DNA from: Pedobacter sp. AJM
GTDB taxonomy: Bacteria > Bacteroidota > Bacteroidia > Sphingobacteriales > Sphingobacteriaceae
NCBI RefSeq assembly: GCF_002197755.1
Contig: NZ_NHOT01000001.1
Location: 806,001-870,000, forward strand
Direction of reading: 5' to 3'
Length of the DNA stretch: 64,000 nt
Positions 61,623-64,000 of this stretch are shown here, piece by piece. A program made the position numbers and the translations under genes. Below the pieces are notes generated by a model. The model did no database searches. It was given only the letters and a program-made list of their open reading frames with translations, and was not told the DNA's origin. How positions within the stretch are numbered: the stretch's first letter is position 1; each line of letters begins with the position of its first letter.

Positions 61623-61740
61623 TCATATTGGCGTTGATGATTAATTTAAAGCCTTCAAAGAAAAACCTTAATTTCATCTTATCGAACCTTTAACATTCAG
61701 ATTGATGATCGTATGATTAATTCGTTTTGGTGAATAGTTT

Positions 61741-61807
61741 CCCGCTGATTTAAAAAGATAAACGCCGATTTTATAAAGCCTCTGCGAAAATTTGTGCAAT
61801 CAGCGGG
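61741..61807. repeat. Inverted repeat of the Bacteroidetes dispersed palindrome type
   Basis: CCCGCTGATT (61741-61750) pairs exactly with AATCAGCGGG (61798-61807), with CGCCGATT and CTGCGAAAATTTGTG inside. It resembles the dispersed CCCGCxGATT...AATCxGCGGG sequences common in this phylum. It lies in the 352-bp gap after the TonB-C-like gene. The next part (61865-61912) holds CTTTGCGAAAAACTTAGCAA followed by TCTTTGCGATTA, a likely decayed copy of another dispersed repeat. No gene is visible in the gap. Confidence 0.55.
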
Positions 61808-61919
61808 GAGAAATTTAGCGTGTATGATATTCCGACTCTATTTTTAATCCTATATACACTTTCCCCTCTTTGCGAAAAACTTAGCAATCTTTGCGATTAC
61901 AAACGACCACTTTGATCAT

Positions 61920-61950
61920 AAAAAAAGACCAGAGCTAAAGCTTTGGTCTT
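61920..61950 (-). terminator. Intrinsic terminator after the phosphate transporter operon
   Basis: AGACCAGAGCT (61926-61936) pairs with AGCTTTGGTCT (61939-61949), one mismatch. On the minus strand it is followed by a T-run. It lies about 25 bp past the pit stop. Confidence 0.82.
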
Positions 61951-61974
61951 TCTATATTTTTAAAATATGATCAA

Positions 61975-62985
61975 TTATTTGAAGTAATAAATACCAGCAT
62001 AAATGATCGCTGCCAATGTTGCTGATACCGGAATGGTTAATACCCAGGCCCAGATCAGGTTAATGGTTACCCCCCAACGTACTGCTGATACACTTTTTAC
62101 CAAGCCTACACCCACAATTGAACCTGTTATGGTATGTGTGGTAGAAACCGGAATAGCAAAATGTTCTGTAATCCCTAAGGTTACCGCACCTGCCGTTTCA
62201 GCAGCAACACCCTCAAGCGCTGTTACCTTCGTGATTTTAGAACCCATTGTTTTCACAATTTTCCAGCCACCGCTCATGGTACCTAAAGATATGGCTGAAT
62301 AACAGGCAATCGGAACCCAGGTTGGTAGTGCTTCAAAATCAGGAATTACCTTTGATGCGATTAAAGCCGTAGCAATAATACCCATTACCTTCTGTGCATC
62401 GTTACCACCGTGGAAGAAACTTAAAGCTGCTGAAGAGAGTAATTGTAACCGCTTAAACCATTTTTCTGCAGTTGAAGGCTTTGCATAACGACAAATGTTA
62501 ATGATGATCAGGGTAATGACTACCGAAATCACCATACCAATAATCGGTGCCAATACAATAAATGAAACAATTTTAACGACATAGCTCATATTAACCGCAT
62601 CCAGCGGACTAGCACCGGTAAGTAAAGCATGTGTCATCCCTGCGCCAGCAAAACCACCAATCAGTGTATGCGACGAACTCGATGGAATACCATACCACCA
62701 GGTTAAAAGGTTCCAGATAATTGCGGCAACAAGGCCCGCCAGAATAACTTCAAGCGTAATATAATTTTCGATCACCGTTTTAGCAACCGTATTGGCTACC
62801 TTATGGTCGGTAAAATAAAAGTAAGCGGCAAAATTGAAAAGTGCAGCCCACAAAACCGCCTGAAAAGGCGTAAGAACTTTTGTAGAAACAACCGTTGCAA
62901 TCGAATTAGCGGCATCGTGAAAGCCGTTAATGTAATCGAAAGCAATGGCCAGAATTACAACAACAACCAATAAGGTAGTTACCAT
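61975..62985 (-). CDS. Low-affinity inorganic phosphate transporter (Pit family)
   Basis: A 336-residue inner-membrane transporter with about ten helices. The duplicated Pit signature is present as GFHDAANSIATVVSTKVLTP and FFHGGNDAQKVMGIIA, and GIPSSSSHTLIGG and IPVSTTHTITGSIVG are the second pair. It takes up metal-phosphate with protons. Second gene of an operon, 12 bp after the DUF47 partner. Confidence 0.95.
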   Translation of the reverse strand: MVTTLLVVVVILAIAFDYINGFHDAANSIATVVSTKVLTPFQAVLWAALFNFAAYFYFTDHKVANTVAKTVIENYITLEVILAGLVAAIIWNLLTWWYGIPSSSSHTLIGGFAGAGMTHALLTGASPLDAVNMSYVVKIVSFIVLAPIIGMVISVVITLIIINICRYAKPSTAEKWFKRLQLLSSAALSFFHGGNDAQKVMGIIATALIASKVIPDFEALPTWVPIACYSAISLGTMSGGWKIVKTMGSKITKVTALEGVAAETAGAVTLGITEHFAIPVSTTHTITGSIVGVGLVKSVSAVRWGVTINLIWAWVLTIPVSATLAAIIYAGIYYFK

Positions 62986-62997
62986 GTTTGTTTTTTA

Positions 62998-63639
62998 TTA
63001 AGCGTTTTTAACCAGGATAGTTTCAAGCACATTCGCCACATCTTCGCACTTATCGGTCGCTTTTTCTATCGTTTGTAAAACCTCTTTTTGTTTAATTAAT
63101 TCAATTGCATTGGTTTCATATTCAAACAAACGCGCAACCGCCAGCGTAAACACGTAGTCGGCCTGGTTTTCACCACTGTTAATACGGATACAGGCATCGG
63201 CAATTACACGAATATTTTTAAAGCTGCGCAATTCTTTAATCGCCTTATCAATGTCGGTACACATTTCCACCAAAAGCTCTGCAATTTTAACAATTGGTTC
63301 ATTAATGGTGTTCATATTGTACATCTGCATACGATTTGCAGTGCCATAAATATAATCAGCAACATCATCAACAGCCGTTGCCAGCTGGTGGATATCTTCA
63401 CGATCAAACGGTGTAATAAAATTTCTGCTTAATTCCAGAAAGATGGAGTGCGTAATATCATCACCTACATGCTCCAGGCGTTCAATTTCTTTAAAAATAG
63501 TTTTTCTGCTTTCAGCATCTGCGGTGCTAACCATCTCTAAAAGAGATTCTGCAATCTTTAAAGCGTTACTGCCAGCTTGCTCAAAAAGAGGATGGAATTT
63601 TCTATCTTGAGGGGTAAAGAACTTAAAAATATTGTTCAT
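62998..63639 (-). CDS. DUF47 (PhoU-like) partner of the Pit transporter
   Basis: A 213-residue all-helical PhoU-like protein of the DUF47/TIGR00153 family (FFTPQDRKFHPLFEQAGSNA in part, ERLEHVGDDITHSIFLEL, DREDIHQLATAVDDVADYIYG, in pieces). Such proteins regulate or assist Pit transporters and nearly always sit beside them, as here. The first gene of the operon, with a TAnnTTTG element 20 nt before its ATG. Confidence 0.95.
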   Translation of the reverse strand: MNNIFKFFTPQDRKFHPLFEQAGSNALKIAESLLEMVSTADAESRKTIFKEIERLEHVGDDITHSIFLELSRNFITPFDREDIHQLATAVDDVADYIYGTANRMQMYNMNTINEPIVKIAELLVEMCTDIDKAIKELRSFKNIRVIADACIRINSGENQADYVFTLAVARLFEYETNAIELIKQKEVLQTIEKATDKCEDVANVLETILVKNA

Positions 63640-63658
63640 GTTAATTCTTAATATGGCA

Positions 63659-63666
63659 CAAATCTA
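63659..63666 (-). promoter_or_regulatory. -7 element of the phosphate transporter operon
   Basis: On the minus strand TAGATTTG (exact TAnnTTTG) lies 20 nt before the DUF47 start at 63639. No exact -33 at usual spacing. Confidence 0.45.
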
Positions 63667-63879
63667 CAAGCTCAATGTTAAGTTAATGTTAATTTACATA
63701 TTATTATTAAGGATTAAATGTAAATAAGCTAAGTTTCTGTTATTCTGAGCTTACCGTAACATTAATTTAAATAACTTTCATATAAACTGATACATACTCA
63801 GACAGCATTACCAATTGTAACCCAAACTGTTAAAAAACCTTTCCAACATAGAATTGTTTAACACCGATAAGCCATAATC

Positions 63880-64000
63880 ATGAAAGCTCAAAACAGTAAT
63901 AAACTTTGGATTTGGATTGGAAGTATTTTAGGCTTTTTAATTTTAGTCCTTTCATTTGGTGCCATGTTTCTAAGCGCAAGATGGAAACCCATGCTGAGCG
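63880..64000 (+). CDS. N-terminal fragment of a membrane-anchored protein (runs off window)
   Basis: ATG at 63880 opens a frame that stays open for 40 codons to the window end. The sequence has a short polar start (MKAQNSNK), a strong transmembrane segment (LWIWIGSILGFLILVLSFGAMF) and then SARWKPML. This could be a signal anchor of an AsmA-like or other envelope protein, but too little is visible to assign a family. It is divergent from the phosphate transporter operon across a 240-bp gap. Confidence 0.65.
   Translation, partial: MKAQNSNKLWIWIGSILGFLILVLSFGAMFLSARWKPMLS

Noticed and set aside
1-64000. CRISPR arrays, tRNA or rRNA genes, transposases, prophage
   Set aside because: None seen: no regularly spaced repeats, no cloverleaf-like or rRNA sequence recognised, and no mobile-element protein motifs.

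Overview
The window is a chromosomal segment of a Bacteroidetes bacterium, most like Sphingobacteriaceae (Pedobacter/Mucilaginibacter type). This rests on the SusC/RagA receptor, the PorP/SprF plus giant PKD protein with a gliding-motility (type IX secretion) C-terminus, TonB-C and carboxypeptidase-regulatory-like proteins, the glucosamine-6-phosphate deaminase fused to a PIG-L domain, and promoter elements of the form TTTG-N17-23-TAnnTTTG. About 50 protein genes fill it. I saw no rRNA, tRNA, CRISPR array, prophage or transposase gene. Genus assignment is inference.

Layout. 1-4.7 kb: the 5' part of a SusC-like receptor, then amino-sugar genes (anmK, nagB fusion) transcribed divergently. 4.9-17.3 kb: a glucuronoxylan-utilisation locus with two GH43 enzymes, a GH10 xylanase, a GH115 alpha-glucuronidase, mannonate dehydratase UxuA, a DUF5009 membrane acyltransferase-like protein, a LacI-family regulator and a GHL10-type hydrolase. 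A near-perfect palindrome (TGCAACCGATTGCA type) lies 43-59 nt upstream of three starts here: GH43, lacI itself and the GH10-GH115-GH43 operon. It is the probable LacI operator. 17.5-28.7 kb: a coiled-coil membrane protein, a very large NtrY-like sensor kinase, fabD, folE with a 6-pyruvoyltetrahydropterin-synthase-like gene, two futalosine-pathway menaquinone genes and a two-component pair. 28.9-35.1 kb: DUF3127 protein, rRNA methyltransferase-like protein, small HTH regulator, HD hydrolase, a two-gene radical-SAM/DUF4130 putative DNA-repair module and a PhoR-like kinase. 35.2-43.5 kb: miaB, a sigma-54 activator without receiver domain, lptE, a conserved hypothetical, secG, an ECF sigma factor with a small membrane partner, a DEAD-box helicase with a TTG start, and an AEC transporter. 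43.7-55.2 kb: a C1 peptidase, serine dehydratase, a TonB-C protein, MgtC-like protein, PorP/SprF and a ~1975-residue PKD surface protein. 55.4-64 kb: groES-groEL, a PD40 lipoprotein, DUF4197, a second ECF sigma factor overlapping its membrane partner, a Pit phosphate transporter with its DUF47 partner, and the start of one further membrane protein.

How the parts fit. GH10 cuts the xylan backbone, GH115 removes (methyl)glucuronic acid side groups, the GH43 enzymes release xylose and/or arabinose, and UxuA lies on the route from glucuronate to central metabolism; LacI would coordinate them. Remaining clusters are mostly housekeeping or envelope functions. The least characterised material is the radical-SAM/DUF4130 pair, the sigma/TonB-C fusion unit, the giant sensor kinase and the dispersed palindromic repeats in the gaps at 4.7, 25.9 and 61.7 kb.
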